From Gelidibacter gilvus (lineage in GTDB: Bacteria > Bacteroidota > Bacteroidia > Flavobacteriales > Flavobacteriaceae), in assembly GCF_004115975.1 (NCBI RefSeq), contig NZ_SDDZ01000005.1:1-64000 (forward strand): DNA of 64,000 nt, in the 5' to 3' direction. This document shows, in pieces, positions 26,784 to 36,216 of the stretch. Under the pieces are notes generated by a model. The model saw only the letters and a list, made by a program, of their open reading frames with translations, was not told the origin of the DNA and searched no databases. Each line of letters opens with the position of its first letter. Position 1 is the stretch's first letter. Position numbers and translations under genes: made by a program.

Positions 26784-27449
26784 AAGATTTAAATTTCATT
26801 TAAAAGGCGAAAATATAGTTATTCGTTGTAAACACACCTATCATTAACATAAAAACGCGACTACAAGGCGCCACTTTAAAGGTTTCCCTTATATTTTTCA
26901 AACTTTTTTCGTAAACTAATCTTAACTGATAGCCGAAGTTCTACTTAGGCTTTTGACTACTTAAACGATTTCTTAGCGGGATTAAAGTAGAGGGAACTTA
27001 AAAGATGGAAATGCCGTTGGCTTGCTTCCTGATCTTCCCAGCACGGAGAAGACAAAAGGAATGGAAATCGGGAATTGTGTCTATGACTTTTTAGGGAAGC
27101 TCTTTTCTCGGAATGAAGCTTTTCCTGCCCCTTTTGGCAGACTGGCGCGGAATGTAGGAGAATGTGCTTCCTGTGTTATTTTAACGGATTCATCTCGTTT
27201 TGCCTAAGTTAAGCGGACGCTACCTCAAAGTTGGAGGTTGCAATGGGGTTTGATCGCTTCCCGACTTTTTTCGGGAAGTGGACAAGTGGAATGGAAATCA
27301 TAGACTTTGGAGCTGGATCCAAGACTTTCCAGGAGAACTCATTTTATTATAATTGATAACATAATAAGATTGTAGTCTGTAACATCGGCTTGTTTGAAGT
27401 CGAACAATTAACATTCTTCACAAATAACAGTTAATCACAAATACTTAGC
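26784..27449. repeat. Gene-free stretch with repeat debris
   Basis: Holds related but diverged segments at about 27070-27160 and 27300-27345 (actttgg/ccaagact type) and the second copy of the segment at 27212-27234. Base composition is richer in G+C than the genes around. No gene is visible. Confidence 0.4.
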
Positions 27450-30098
27450 TTATAATGAAAACTTAAAAGTAATTAAAAATTGAGATGGCCTTAACTTATA
27501 AAAATTTTCGCTACTAAAAAATTGACCGTTAAAAGCACTTATATAGTTTTTTGTATTAAGTACATTATTCCAAGCAATCTTAGTATCAAGGTTGTATTTG
27601 TTAACGGTAAATTGGTAGCTGAAATTTAAAAAATAGTTGTTATTCTTGCTTGTCCCGATGTTATTGTAATAATGCTCGGCATCAATATTCAAAAACTGAT
27701 GGTCGCTTAAGTAAAAAAATGTTGCTATCGAACTTTCCAAATTCTTTATTGCGCTAAACTGATCGTTTGTAGATTGTAATCTTGCAACGGTAAGCCTCGA
27801 ACTTGCGCCGATACCAAACCATTTTGCGATTTCAGATTTTACATCGACGTCATAACGCTGGTCTGTGCTTTTAAATGATCCAAATGTACCGTTAACAATC
27901 TGAGGTCTTTCAGAAAACGAGAACCTGCTATTTAGTGTTAAAGTTGTTTTGGTCTTGCTAAAATATTTGCTGACATTAAAATTGACACTTTGAGCCGTAA
28001 CTTCATTATCTCTTTCAATGCTCTCTATTATTAATGAGCCATTATCTGCAATAGAACTATTATAAAGTAGGTTGTTCTCATTTTTGGTAAGACCAAATGT
28101 TGCGGTAGCAAATAAAGCCTTTAATGCGTTTCTGTATTTAATACTTAGAGAAGACGCATAATTGGTTTGCTCGCCCAAAGTAGAATTATATCGCACTAAA
28201 CTTAAATAGTTTTTCAGCATGTAGCCATCAAACAAATTGTCAATCTCGCCATATCTGTTTTCAATATTACCTCTGACACTTGCTTCCCAATAGGGCGATA
28301 GTTTTTTTGTAATCGTTAAATCTGGCTCAAAATTTAATCGCCTTAGCGTTTGTTGCTGGCTCGAAATTTTATGGTCTGTTTTAAAATAACGCAGGTACAA
28401 AGGAGATTTTAAAACAATTGTCCATCTGTCTTTCTTAAAATTTAAATGATTGGTAATAAACAGGTTTGGGTTGGCTAATTGCAGGTCATTTTGGTAATCT
28501 CCATCAATTTGTGTTTGATTGCCATCGAAAGTTTTTTGTAAATCTGATGTCAATTTTTGATGTTTATATGCCAGTCCAGCCTTTGGCGATATGGTAAAAG
28601 CACCGAGTTTTTTTGTAAAACCGACGGTATTCTCTGTAAAAAAAGTAGATAATCTTGTGCCTTGCCTATTGCTTTCATAGTCCTGCCCATCGTTTAGTAT
28701 TTCTTCAAACTGTCCTGGCAAAACGGTCAGCTCTTGCTCAGTATCGGTATAGCCACTACTGGAGTCAAATGTTATTAATTGCTTGCCTATGGGTTTTATT
28801 ATTTTAAGTTTATTGGTCAGCAATAGGTATGGGTTTGAGAGTTGCTGAGAAACATCTAAATTATCATTGATGATGGTTCCTCTTTGACTATCCCAAAATG
28901 TATTAGCAACAAATGTATTTAGCAAATAACTTTTTGACTGGTTTCTTTCAATGGTAAACTTAGAATTTAACGAATTCAAAAATAGTATGTTATCTATGTT
29001 TTCGCCATAATTTATGGTGTCATTTTGAGTTATATAAGTTGTGTTCCTACTGCCATGATCCATACGGGAACCATTTAGATAAGACAGGTTTATTTTAAGG
29101 TCTGTGGCATTTTTTATGCGATACAGATAATTGATATTGGCAAGGTGGTCATTGTTATCCAACCATCTTGCACCTAAAAATGGAGGCTGGGAAAGTTGCC
29201 GTAAAGACAAAATGTTTTTTCTTACAGCATCAAAACCGGTCGTTAAATTATCTGAAGTAGAAAAATCGTTATTGCTACGTGAAAGGTCATTACCAGTATT
29301 ATTATATTGATAACTTACTAAAGCCTGACTTCTTTTTGTGAATACTAACGGCGTAATATTCGTCTTAAATAAAACAGGGCTAAATCCACCGCCAATCTCA
29401 GCAGAACCGGTTACAGAAACATTGTTTTTCAACTTAATATTCAAGGATGTCTTATCTGAAAAAACTAAACTATCCAACACTTTAATAGGCTGATGGTTTT
29501 CCAAAATCTGAACCTTGCTTACATCATCAGCCGATATATTATCATTAGCCAAATTATAACGACCTTCTAGCAAATCCATACCTTCAATGTAGTATTTCTC
29601 GATCGCGTTTCCCATATATAATATTTGACCGTTGCTCAGGACCTCAATACCAGGCATTTTTTTTAGAACATCTGCAATAGTCCTGTCTTTTTGGTCTTTA
29701 AATGCAGAAACGGAATAACTTAAAGTATCGCCCTTTTTTTCAATATTATAAGAGGTGACAACAACTTCTTTTAGCGCTTCAATAGATTCCTCTAAGGTTA
29801 TGGATATATTTTGGGATGTGTTTGTGATCTTTTTATCAAACGTTTTATAGCCTAAGTGCAAAACACTAATAACCAAATTTAAAGCGTCGGTGCTAATAGC
29901 AACAGAAAAATGGCCATCAATATCTGCTGTGCCATAGCTTAAAATTGCATTTGAATGTTCGCTTTTTATGGTAACCACTGCGCCTGCCAATATATTTCCG
30001 GCAGTGTCCTTAACAGTGCCCGTAATTTTATTTTGCGAAAAGCCTTTCAGACCAAACATCAATAGGACAAGAAGCACTAAAAACTTAGTCTTTTTCAA
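27450..30098 (-). CDS. Outer-membrane beta-barrel receptor with carboxypeptidase-like domain
   Basis: 882 aa with signal peptide (about 1-21), a carboxypeptidase-regulatory-like domain (about 24-110), then ALKEVVVTSYNIEKKGDTLSYSV and DVLKKMPGIEV, the plug-like start of TonB-receptor-type barrels in Bacteroidetes. The remainder is beta-barrel and ends in Phe-Ser-Leu, slightly off the normal terminal aromatic. It overlaps the GLPGLI gene upstream by 14 nt. Receptor-GLPGLI pairs are common in this phylum near peptide precursor genes. Here a precursor lies directly upstream, so a role in handling the exported peptide is plausible but unproven. Confidence 0.85.
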   Translation of the reverse strand: MKKTKFLVLLVLLMFGLKGFSQNKITGTVKDTAGNILAGAVVTIKSEHSNAILSYGTADIDGHFSVAISTDALNLVISVLHLGYKTFDKKITNTSQNISITLEESIEALKEVVVTSYNIEKKGDTLSYSVSAFKDQKDRTIADVLKKMPGIEVLSNGQILYMGNAIEKYYIEGMDLLEGRYNLANDNISADDVSKVQILENHQPIKVLDSLVFSDKTSLNIKLKNNVSVTGSAEIGGGFSPVLFKTNITPLVFTKRSQALVSYQYNNTGNDLSRSNNDFSTSDNLTTGFDAVRKNILSLRQLSQPPFLGARWLDNNDHLANINYLYRIKNATDLKINLSYLNGSRMDHGSRNTTYITQNDTINYGENIDNILFLNSLNSKFTIERNQSKSYLLNTFVANTFWDSQRGTIINDNLDVSQQLSNPYLLLTNKLKIIKPIGKQLITFDSSSGYTDTEQELTVLPGQFEEILNDGQDYESNRQGTRLSTFFTENTVGFTKKLGAFTISPKAGLAYKHQKLTSDLQKTFDGNQTQIDGDYQNDLQLANPNLFITNHLNFKKDRWTIVLKSPLYLRYFKTDHKISSQQQTLRRLNFEPDLTITKKLSPYWEASVRGNIENRYGEIDNLFDGYMLKNYLSLVRYNSTLGEQTNYASSLSIKYRNALKALFATATFGLTKNENNLLYNSSIADNGSLIIESIERDNEVTAQSVNFNVSKYFSKTKTTLTLNSRFSFSERPQIVNGTFGSFKSTDQRYDVDVKSEIAKWFGIGASSRLTVARLQSTNDQFSAIKNLESSIATFFYLSDHQFLNIDAEHYYNNIGTSKNNNYFLNFSYQFTVNKYNLDTKIAWNNVLNTKNYISAFNGQFFSSENFYKLRPSQFLITFKFSL

Positions 30099-30885
30099 TA
30101 GGATTATTTTCTTTCTCCAACATCTCAGTAAAGGCTTTGATGTAAGCCTGATGTACTTCTGGAGTTATTTTTACATTTGGGTTATTTGCGTACGTAAAAG
30201 GGTCTTGTCTGTATCTATATTGGACTTCGAGAAGTTTTTCTTTAGTAGTTAAAACATACTGTTTCAGATTGATTGTAAAAGAGACAGGTGGCTCCAATTT
30301 TTCAAATGCATAAAGCGTAAAGCTATAGTGATTTTGAGTGTCCGAAATCTCAATGATCAACCCTGGAAGACCATTAAACTTAAAAGGCCCATCTGAAATT
30401 GGTATGTCTGTAGTGAACCAAGCTATATAATCTCTGCCAGAATATGTGGTGGTTGCTTTTTGAGCCGCGTATCCCTTAATGTCCTTAATTTCATCATGAA
30501 TTTTCCAATCAAATAAATTTGAAGGTTGCTCATAATAAAAATAATCATCCACGATTTGTAAGGTATATGCCAAATAGTTTTCCTTAGGATTTTTTAATAT
30601 TACAGCGGGAAAAGCCGTTATACTTTCATTAGAAGTAGAAGCAGTATTTCCTTTAACTACAACGCTGTTTTTAAAGAGCTTGGCTCTACTTGAAAATGAA
30701 GAAAAATCATCTCCCAAAAAGAGCACCATATATTCTGATTTTCCACTATCTAATTGGGTTGAATCTAAGGTGTATTGTAAACTATAAGTGACTTTATACT
30801 TAAAGTCTGTTTTGATTTTTTTTTGTGCAAAAACCGCAACATTAAAAATCAAAAAAAACAAGGAAAATACTTTTTTATTAGGCAT
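30085..30885 (-). CDS. GLPGLI family protein
   Basis: 266-aa exported protein with a signal peptide (about 1-20). The name-giving motif is present as FNGLPGLIIEI at about residues 164-174, preceded by IAWFTTDIPISDGP, which is also typical. The function of the family is not known. It lies between a peptide precursor remnant upstream and the receptor gene downstream, in one transcription unit. Confidence 0.93.
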   Translation of the reverse strand: MPNKKVFSLFFLIFNVAVFAQKKIKTDFKYKVTYSLQYTLDSTQLDSGKSEYMVLFLGDDFSSFSSRAKLFKNSVVVKGNTASTSNESITAFPAVILKNPKENYLAYTLQIVDDYFYYEQPSNLFDWKIHDEIKDIKGYAAQKATTTYSGRDYIAWFTTDIPISDGPFKFNGLPGLIIEISDTQNHYSFTLYAFEKLEPPVSFTINLKQYVLTTKEKLLEVQYRYRQDPFTYANNPNVKITPEVHQAYIKAFTEMLEKENNPIEKD

Positions 30886-30913
30886 TGCAAAACTTTGTTT
30901 AAATGTTTAATTG

Positions 30914-30943
30914 AAAAATGGTCATTTCATAAACTAATGACCG
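30914..30943 (-). terminator. Weak hairpin after precursor 1
   Basis: Arms GGTCAT/ATGACC with an AT-rich flank and a T run on the minus strand, between the precursor remnant and the GLPGLI gene. It could act as a partial terminator that gives the precursor a higher transcript level than the genes downstream. Confidence 0.4.
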
Positions 30944-30961
30944 TTTAAAGTTAGGAAATTA

Positions 30962-31169
30962 TTACGCACCATTGCAGGTTGCACCCAAACCACCGCAATT
31001 CATTGAGTTTAATGTGTCGCCTACGTTATCGGCTTCCACATAAATCTTGAGGTGTTCATGTCCACCACCTTCAAAACCGCAATTACAGCTAAATTGCGTT
31101 TGCCCTCCGCTAATACTTCTCTTCTCTTGATAAAAAGGATTTTACTGAATTGAAACTAAAATTTTTCAT
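30962..31169 (-). pseudogene. Frameshifted GG-leader peptide precursor
   Basis: From ATG at 31169 the frame reads MKNFSFNSVKSFLSREE and then stops. One frame over, it continues SISGG (cleavage-site double glycine) followed by a core containing QTQFSCNCGFEGGG, LKIYVEADNVG and NSMNCGGLGATCNGA, ending at 30962. Together they make an LSREE-x-SISGG leader with a cysteine-containing core, the form of Bacteroidetes natural-product/bacteriocin-like precursors. The span is 208 nt, so the break is a 2-nt loss or equivalent immediately before the double glycine. A sequencing error is an alternative. Confidence 0.65.
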
Positions 31170-31497
31170 AATAATATAAGTTTAAGTTATGCCATTCAAT
31201 TAGCTTAAAACTCATGAATTATGAATGGCAATAATCCTTGAGTTTTTTTTATACTGTCACTCTGGGTGGTCACCCTCTTTTACAACCGTTGTAATTTTTC
31301 AGTTTTGTATTATCAAATTCCTATTTTCATTTGATAATTGTCATTATAAAATAAGAGAAAAGTATTCTTCATCTTTGGAGCATAGCTATTGCAATCTTGA
31401 GCAAAAAATGATACCAAAAAAATAGAGTAAAAAAATCCTGCTGTTATTGATTGGCAATATATATCGAAATCACAAAACAACGGCAAGGCTCGCCCAT
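31170..31497. other. Intergenic region with a 9-bp inverted repeat
   Basis: Holds an inverted repeat TGCCATTCA/TGAATGGCA at 31190-31198 and 31221-31229 that could be a regulator site upstream of the precursor. The promoter of the precursor-GLPGLI-receptor unit should be here. No gene recognised. Confidence 0.4.
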
Positions 31498-31527
31498 AAA
31501 AAAAGTAAGGGCAGCCCTTACTTTTTC
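31498..31527 (-). terminator. Terminator of the two-component operon
   Basis: Perfect 12-bp arms (AAAAAGTAAGGG/CCCTTACTTTTT) with a 3-nt loop and a poly-U end on the minus strand, 30 bp past the response regulator stop. Confidence 0.8.
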
Positions 31528-31556
31528 ATGGTATTGAATATATGTTTAAAACGGTT

Positions 31557-32240
31557 TTATATAAATCCCTTTTCCTTTGCTTTTTGCAACAATTCTTTAT
31601 CATAGGGACTTACTGCATCAAAAATTTGTTTTAAGTGGCGTTTTCTTTTTTCTAAAGCCGGGAGCGAGAGCTGTAAAAGTTCTGGCAGATCCTTCATCAT
31701 GGTACCAATAGAAAGCTCATACAGTAGCTTTCTATCAATAGCATCTACAATAAAGTCAGAAGCAACCTCGTTTCTCAACAATTTAATGACCGTTTTACTG
31801 TAATACGGAGGGTCTGTAAGTACTGTGTTAATTGCTGCAACCAGTCCCATAGGATTGATATCATTTTTAACTAAAAACCCATCAGGATTAAGATTTTTAA
31901 AAAGGCTATGAACTCTATAATTGTCATTGAAAGTTGTTGACACTATAATCCTTGTACTAGGCATCAATTCATTGATTTTTAAACCTAAATCTTCACCAGA
32001 AAGTATATACCCATCTTTTGAAGACGGCAAACTGATGTCCAACAATATAATATCGGGGTTTTTATTCTGTGATGAAAAATGCATTATCTTTTCTAAAGCG
32101 CTATCACAATCATGGGCCTCCTCAATATCAAAGGATAGGGAATCATTCTGTTTTTCAATATAATTAAATGCACTTTTATAAGCAGAAGTTATTAAAGGGT
32201 GGTCATCAATGATTAATACTGTGTATAATTTATGTTCCAT
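31557..32240 (-). CDS. NarL-type response regulator
   Basis: 227 aa. The receiver domain holds the acidic pair IIDDHP near the start, the phosphorylation Asp in IILLDISLP at about residue 66 and a Lys in FLVKND. The C-terminal ~60 residues (LLYELSIGTMMKDLPELLQLSLPALEKRKRHLKQIF) resemble a diverged LuxR-type helix-turn-helix. The kinase gene is 6 bp upstream. It likely controls the peptide locus or its receptor. Confidence 0.85.
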   Translation of the reverse strand: MEHKLYTVLIIDDHPLITSAYKSAFNYIEKQNDSLSFDIEEAHDCDSALEKIMHFSSQNKNPDIILLDISLPSSKDGYILSGEDLGLKINELMPSTRIIVSTTFNDNYRVHSLFKNLNPDGFLVKNDINPMGLVAAINTVLTDPPYYSKTVIKLLRNEVASDFIVDAIDRKLLYELSIGTMMKDLPELLQLSLPALEKRKRHLKQIFDAVSPYDKELLQKAKEKGFI

Positions 32241-32246
32241 AGTTTT

Positions 32247-34121
32247 TTACTGAATTGGAATTGTAAAATGTATTGTAGTTCCTTTGTCTATTTCTGATTG
32301 AATACCAAATACGCCTTTTAATTTTTCTATTCGGGATTTCATGTTTTTAATACCGATGCCTTGCTTTTGCTTTTTTATTTGGAAGCCTGTTCCATCATCG
32401 TTCAGAATTACAATTAAATTGTTTTTTTCAATAGAAAAACTTAAACTTACTTTTTCTGCTCTTGCGTATTTAACGATATTCTGTAAAGATTCCTGTAATA
32501 TTCTATATAAGTTGACTTTAATAATTTCATCTATTTCGCTCCATCCAATATTTTCGTCAATATCCAGTTGATAGGTGAAATTGCCCAAGCGGCTTTTATT
32601 TTCGAGAAGTTGCTTTAATATGGAGCTAAAATCAATTTCGTAGCTATTGAAATTAATATTTAGCCTATGTGAAACTTCCCTGATTTCCTTTTCTATAAGC
32701 TGCAATTCATCTAAAAACACCTCATGCTGCTTTAAGGTGCCGTCATCTCCCTTGATATCCAAAAATCCCAAATCGACCCGCACCCCGAACAGTTTCCCTA
32801 AGATACCGTCATGCAACTCCTGCGAAATCCTGTTGCGCTCTCTTGTTTTTTCTTCTTCTAATTTAATCTGTTGCTTGAGTGTTAAAATATAGATTTGCTC
32901 ATTGGCTTTTTGTTGTTCGGTTTCTAAAACGAGCCTTTTTGTCCTCGATTTTTGAACTATGATATAATATATTAACGATATAATCAGAATAAGAACCAAA
33001 GAGCCAATTAATAGGAGCGTTTGTTGTTGTGACAGCCGTTTGGTTTCCTCAATATACTCATCGGTTTCGTAGGCTATCCGGGTAAATTTATTTTGGACCT
33101 TGCGGTCTGCATTTTGCAAGCTATCACTAAAACTGATGTACTTGTTAAGATAATCGGTTGCATTTTCAGCATCCAGTTTGGATAATAAATGAAGCGATGT
33201 CAAATAATCTCGACTATTTTTTATTTCCTTGGATAATACATTGGCTTCTTCAGCATATTGGATAGCTTTTAATGAGTCCTTGATTAAAGCGTAATATTCC
33301 GATAAATGGATCTTACTGGTCACAATTCCTTCCTTATTACGCAAACTATCTCTAATAGTTAAAGAACGATAAAAATCTTGTTTTACATTTGTTGTATCTC
33401 CATTTAAAAGATGAGTATAAGCTCTGTTTTCCAGTACTCGGCCATAATGGTCAATGTCACGTGTTTTTAGATTATCATCATTCAAAATCCTGTCAAAATA
33501 CCCCAAGGCTATGTCATATTCTCCCATATCTTGATATATTAAGGCCATATTATTGAGTCCAGAATTTTTAGGTAATTTATCTTTTTCAAGTTTAGTTTGA
33601 TACTCTAAGGCTTTTTTATAGTAAAATAAAGCTCTGTCATATTCTTTCATTCCACTGTACAAAATACCTAGATGTTCATAAGCACCAAATAAAGCTTTAT
33701 AATCATTCAATATTTTGTATTTCTCAATAGCTTTTACCATAAGTATTTCACTCCCTGAATAATCTCGAAATCTTCCTTTTATAAACGACATGCCATAGAG
33801 CATTTTAGCGGCGTAATATTGGTGGTCAATGCTCTCAAAATAATTATAGGCGATGTTATAATGGTAATAAGCGGAATCATATACTTGCAGTCCTTTATAG
33901 AGGTTGGCCGTGCTCCAATGAGTATCGGCAATAGAAAAGGTATCTCTTAGTTTTAAGGCATGTGCGTAAACTTCATTGTTTAGCTTTCTAAAATTGATAG
34001 TGTCTTTCAATAAAAGATATTGATATGTCATCAGGCTAAGTTTTCTGGTTGCCAACGTGTCAATTTTACTTGAATTTATGACTGCATACGCTCTATCTAA
34101 ATATGATCTTCGCTCATCCAA
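32247..34121 (-). CDS. Tetratricopeptide sensor histidine kinase (NarX/HisKA_3 type)
   Basis: The N-terminal half is built of TPR helices (ALFYYKKALEYQ, IALGYFDRIL) that would face the periplasm. One membrane segment (about 368-388, LLIGSLVLILIISLIYYII) is followed by a coiled coil and the HisKA_3 motif ISQELHDGI (phospho-acceptor His at about 435), then an HATPase with NDDGTGF and GIGIKNMKSR. The frame start at 34121 is a TTG. The same frame stays open upstream and encodes a lipoprotein signal (FIILLSCS), beginning at an ATC codon at 34274 instead of ATG. The true start is therefore unclear. The IS element ends only about 40 bp further upstream. Confidence 0.85.
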   Translation of the reverse strand: MDERRSYLDRAYAVINSSKIDTLATRKLSLMTYQYLLLKDTINFRKLNNEVYAHALKLRDTFSIADTHWSTANLYKGLQVYDSAYYHYNIAYNYFESIDHQYYAAKMLYGMSFIKGRFRDYSGSEILMVKAIEKYKILNDYKALFGAYEHLGILYSGMKEYDRALFYYKKALEYQTKLEKDKLPKNSGLNNMALIYQDMGEYDIALGYFDRILNDDNLKTRDIDHYGRVLENRAYTHLLNGDTTNVKQDFYRSLTIRDSLRNKEGIVTSKIHLSEYYALIKDSLKAIQYAEEANVLSKEIKNSRDYLTSLHLLSKLDAENATDYLNKYISFSDSLQNADRKVQNKFTRIAYETDEYIEETKRLSQQQTLLLIGSLVLILIISLIYYIIVQKSRTKRLVLETEQQKANEQIYILTLKQQIKLEEEKTRERNRISQELHDGILGKLFGVRVDLGFLDIKGDDGTLKQHEVFLDELQLIEKEIREVSHRLNINFNSYEIDFSSILKQLLENKSRLGNFTYQLDIDENIGWSEIDEIIKVNLYRILQESLQNIVKYARAEKVSLSFSIEKNNLIVILNDDGTGFQIKKQKQGIGIKNMKSRIEKLKGVFGIQSEIDKGTTIHFTIPIQ

Positions 34122-34311
34122 TGACAGTGAATTGTCTTTTGAAAAAGTAATCCAAGAAGAAACACTATCATTATGAGAAGTCGAAGGTTGTTCGGATTCA
34201 TCTGGTTTACCGTAACTACAACTCAGTAAAATGATAAATAAAAAAATAACCTTTATTTGGGAGCGAGTTTTGATGTAGATGCTATTAATTGTTTAATAAT
34301 GCAAAATAACG

Positions 34312-36050
34312 AAAAAGAAGCCGTCTCAATACCTGAGGCGGCTTTTTGCATTAAATTACTTGTTAAAAAGTGGATTGTTATGTATCTTTAAGCATTGATA
34401 ATCAACGATATGAATACTAATTTCCAGTCTTATAACCAGCAACAAAATTGGCTTTTCCCTCCCTCCATTGAAGAACTTGTTCCCATTGAACATCCCGTGC
34501 GCGTTGTCAATGGAATAATCGAGCAGCTCGATCTGAACCTGCTTATCGAGGAATATAGCAAAGAGGGCAAGCCGAGCTATCATCCCAAAATGATGCTCAA
34601 GGTAATGGTCTATGCGTACATGGACAATACTTACTCCAGCCGTAAGATCGAAAGGGCCATGCGCGAGAACATTAACTTCATGTGGCTGGCCGCGCAACAG
34701 GTGGCAGACCACAATACCATTGCGCGCTTCAGGAGCAAAAAACTCAAATCCATTTTTAAAGACATCTTCAAGCAGGTAGTACTGCTGTTGGCCGAAGAGG
34801 GACTGATCACTTTAAAGGAAGTCTTTACGGACGGCACGAAGATCGAGTCGGTCGCCGGACGGTATACCTTCGTTTGGGGGAATGCCATCAAGACCCGGAA
34901 AGAGAAGATGGTAGAGCAGCTCGAAGAGATGTGGCAGTATGCACAAAGTATTGCCGATGAAGAGGACAGTGACCCGGTACCACCGGACTTTAAAAAGATC
35001 GATAGTGAGAAGGTGGAAAGGACAGCCAACAAGATAGCGGAGATCATCAGCAAGAATCCCAGGGCCAGCGGCAGGGCAAAGGCAAAGCTCCGGTATATCC
35101 AAAAGAACTTTCCGCAGAACCTGGACAGGTATGAAGAACAGGAAAAGACCTTGGCCGGACGCGGCAGCTATAGCAAAACGGATCCCGATGCCACCTTTAT
35201 GCGGATGAAAGATGACCACATGCAGAACGGGCAGCTCAAGCCGGGCTATAACGTGCAGTTGAGTTCTGAATCCCAGTTTGTCATCCACTACACCCTGCAC
35301 CAGACCACCAACGACCTCAATACATTAAAGCCACATCTGGACACCTTTGAATCCTTGTATGAGTTCTTGCCAGAGCAGCTCACCGCAGATGCGGGCTATG
35401 GAAGCGAAGAGAACTATGAATTTTTGGAAGAAAAAGGGATAGGGACCTATGTTAAGTATAGCACCTTTGACAAAGAACAGGGCATCTTAAAATCAAAACG
35501 AAAAAAGAAAAACGAGGGCTTCCACAGAGATAAACTATACTACAGCCAAGAACAGGACCATTACATATGCCCGATGGGTCAACCCATGGAGAACATCGGG
35601 GAGCGAAAGGGAAAGACCAAATCTGGCTACTTGCAGAAAAGCAGTATGTACCAAGCCCAGAACTGTCAGGGCTGTCCACTGCGCACAGGCTGTTTTAAGG
35701 CAAAGGGCAATAGAATCGTCGAACGTAACCACGCTCTGGAAGGGTACAAGGAAAAAGTGAGGGAAAACCTGCTCAGCGAAATGGGAATAATAAAACGCAG
35801 ACAGCGCACCGCTGATGTGGAACCTGTATTTGCCCAGATCAAATCAAATAGGAACTTCAATCGATTCACCCACAGAGGGATAGAAAAGGTAGAGTTAGAG
35901 TTCGGATTGCATGCACTGGCACATAATCTAAGGAAGAAAAGTGCCTGAGAAGGCAACTTTCAAACTAAAAAATAAATCACTGCCAAATAAATATTAGTAG
36001 TGAAAATAAAAAAAACCGTCCCAATATGATTATTGAGACGGCTTCTTTTT
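34312..36050 (+). mobile_element. IS1182-type insertion sequence
   Basis: A 1,739-bp element with perfect 20-bp terminal inverted repeats (AAAAAGAAGCCGTCTCAATA at 34312-34331 and its complement at 36031-36050) around one transposase gene. Each end folds into a hairpin with a T run, which can isolate the element from host transcription. I see no clear target-site duplication. It lies between the two-component system and the second precursor gene and so splits the peptide locus. Its coding sequence is richer in G+C than the neighbours, suggesting recent arrival. Confidence 0.9.
34410..35948 (+). CDS. IS1182 family transposase
   Basis: 513 aa from the ATG at 34410; an earlier TTG gives 5 more residues. 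N-terminal DUF772-like domain (YHPKMMLKVMVYAYMDNTYSSRKIE) and DDE catalytic region: TDGTKIE at about 139, TADAGYGSEEN at about 325 and VEPVFAQIK at about 470. A cysteine cluster (CQGCPLRTGCF) is also family-typical. The gene is intact, so the element may still move. Confidence 0.94.
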   Translation: MNTNFQSYNQQQNWLFPPSIEELVPIEHPVRVVNGIIEQLDLNLLIEEYSKEGKPSYHPKMMLKVMVYAYMDNTYSSRKIERAMRENINFMWLAAQQVADHNTIARFRSKKLKSIFKDIFKQVVLLLAEEGLITLKEVFTDGTKIESVAGRYTFVWGNAIKTRKEKMVEQLEEMWQYAQSIADEEDSDPVPPDFKKIDSEKVERTANKIAEIISKNPRASGRAKAKLRYIQKNFPQNLDRYEEQEKTLAGRGSYSKTDPDATFMRMKDDHMQNGQLKPGYNVQLSSESQFVIHYTLHQTTNDLNTLKPHLDTFESLYEFLPEQLTADAGYGSEENYEFLEEKGIGTYVKYSTFDKEQGILKSKRKKKNEGFHRDKLYYSQEQDHYICPMGQPMENIGERKGKTKSGYLQKSSMYQAQNCQGCPLRTGCFKAKGNRIVERNHALEGYKEKVRENLLSEMGIIKRRQRTADVEPVFAQIKSNRNFNRFTHRGIEKVELEFGLHALAHNLRKKSA

Positions 36051-36216
36051 GATTTTTTTTAATTGCTGATAATCTTGAGTTACATTAGTAAGGCTCACCC
36101 TTACTATTTCTACGGGCGAACCGTAACGATCTTTAATTAATTCTTTATAGATTTAATCAAAACTAAAACTGTCAATTTTATAAAATGGAAACAGTTTGAA
36201 ATATAATGATTAAACT
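36051..36216. other. Spacer between the IS and the second precursor gene
   Basis: AT-rich sequence that should hold the promoter of the rightward precursor-thioredoxin genes. Nothing specific recognised. Confidence 0.35.

Noticed and set aside
26614-26847. Plus-strand 77-codon open frame
   Set aside because: It is the complement of the histone H1-like gene, which has the better protein pattern and a terminator.
31225-31425. Plus-strand 66-codon open frame
   Set aside because: No homology-like features; it overlaps a gap that holds the promoter of the minus-strand precursor unit.
34631-35956. Several minus-strand open frames in the IS element
   Set aside because: They are shadows of the transposase gene, whose catalytic motifs are clear.
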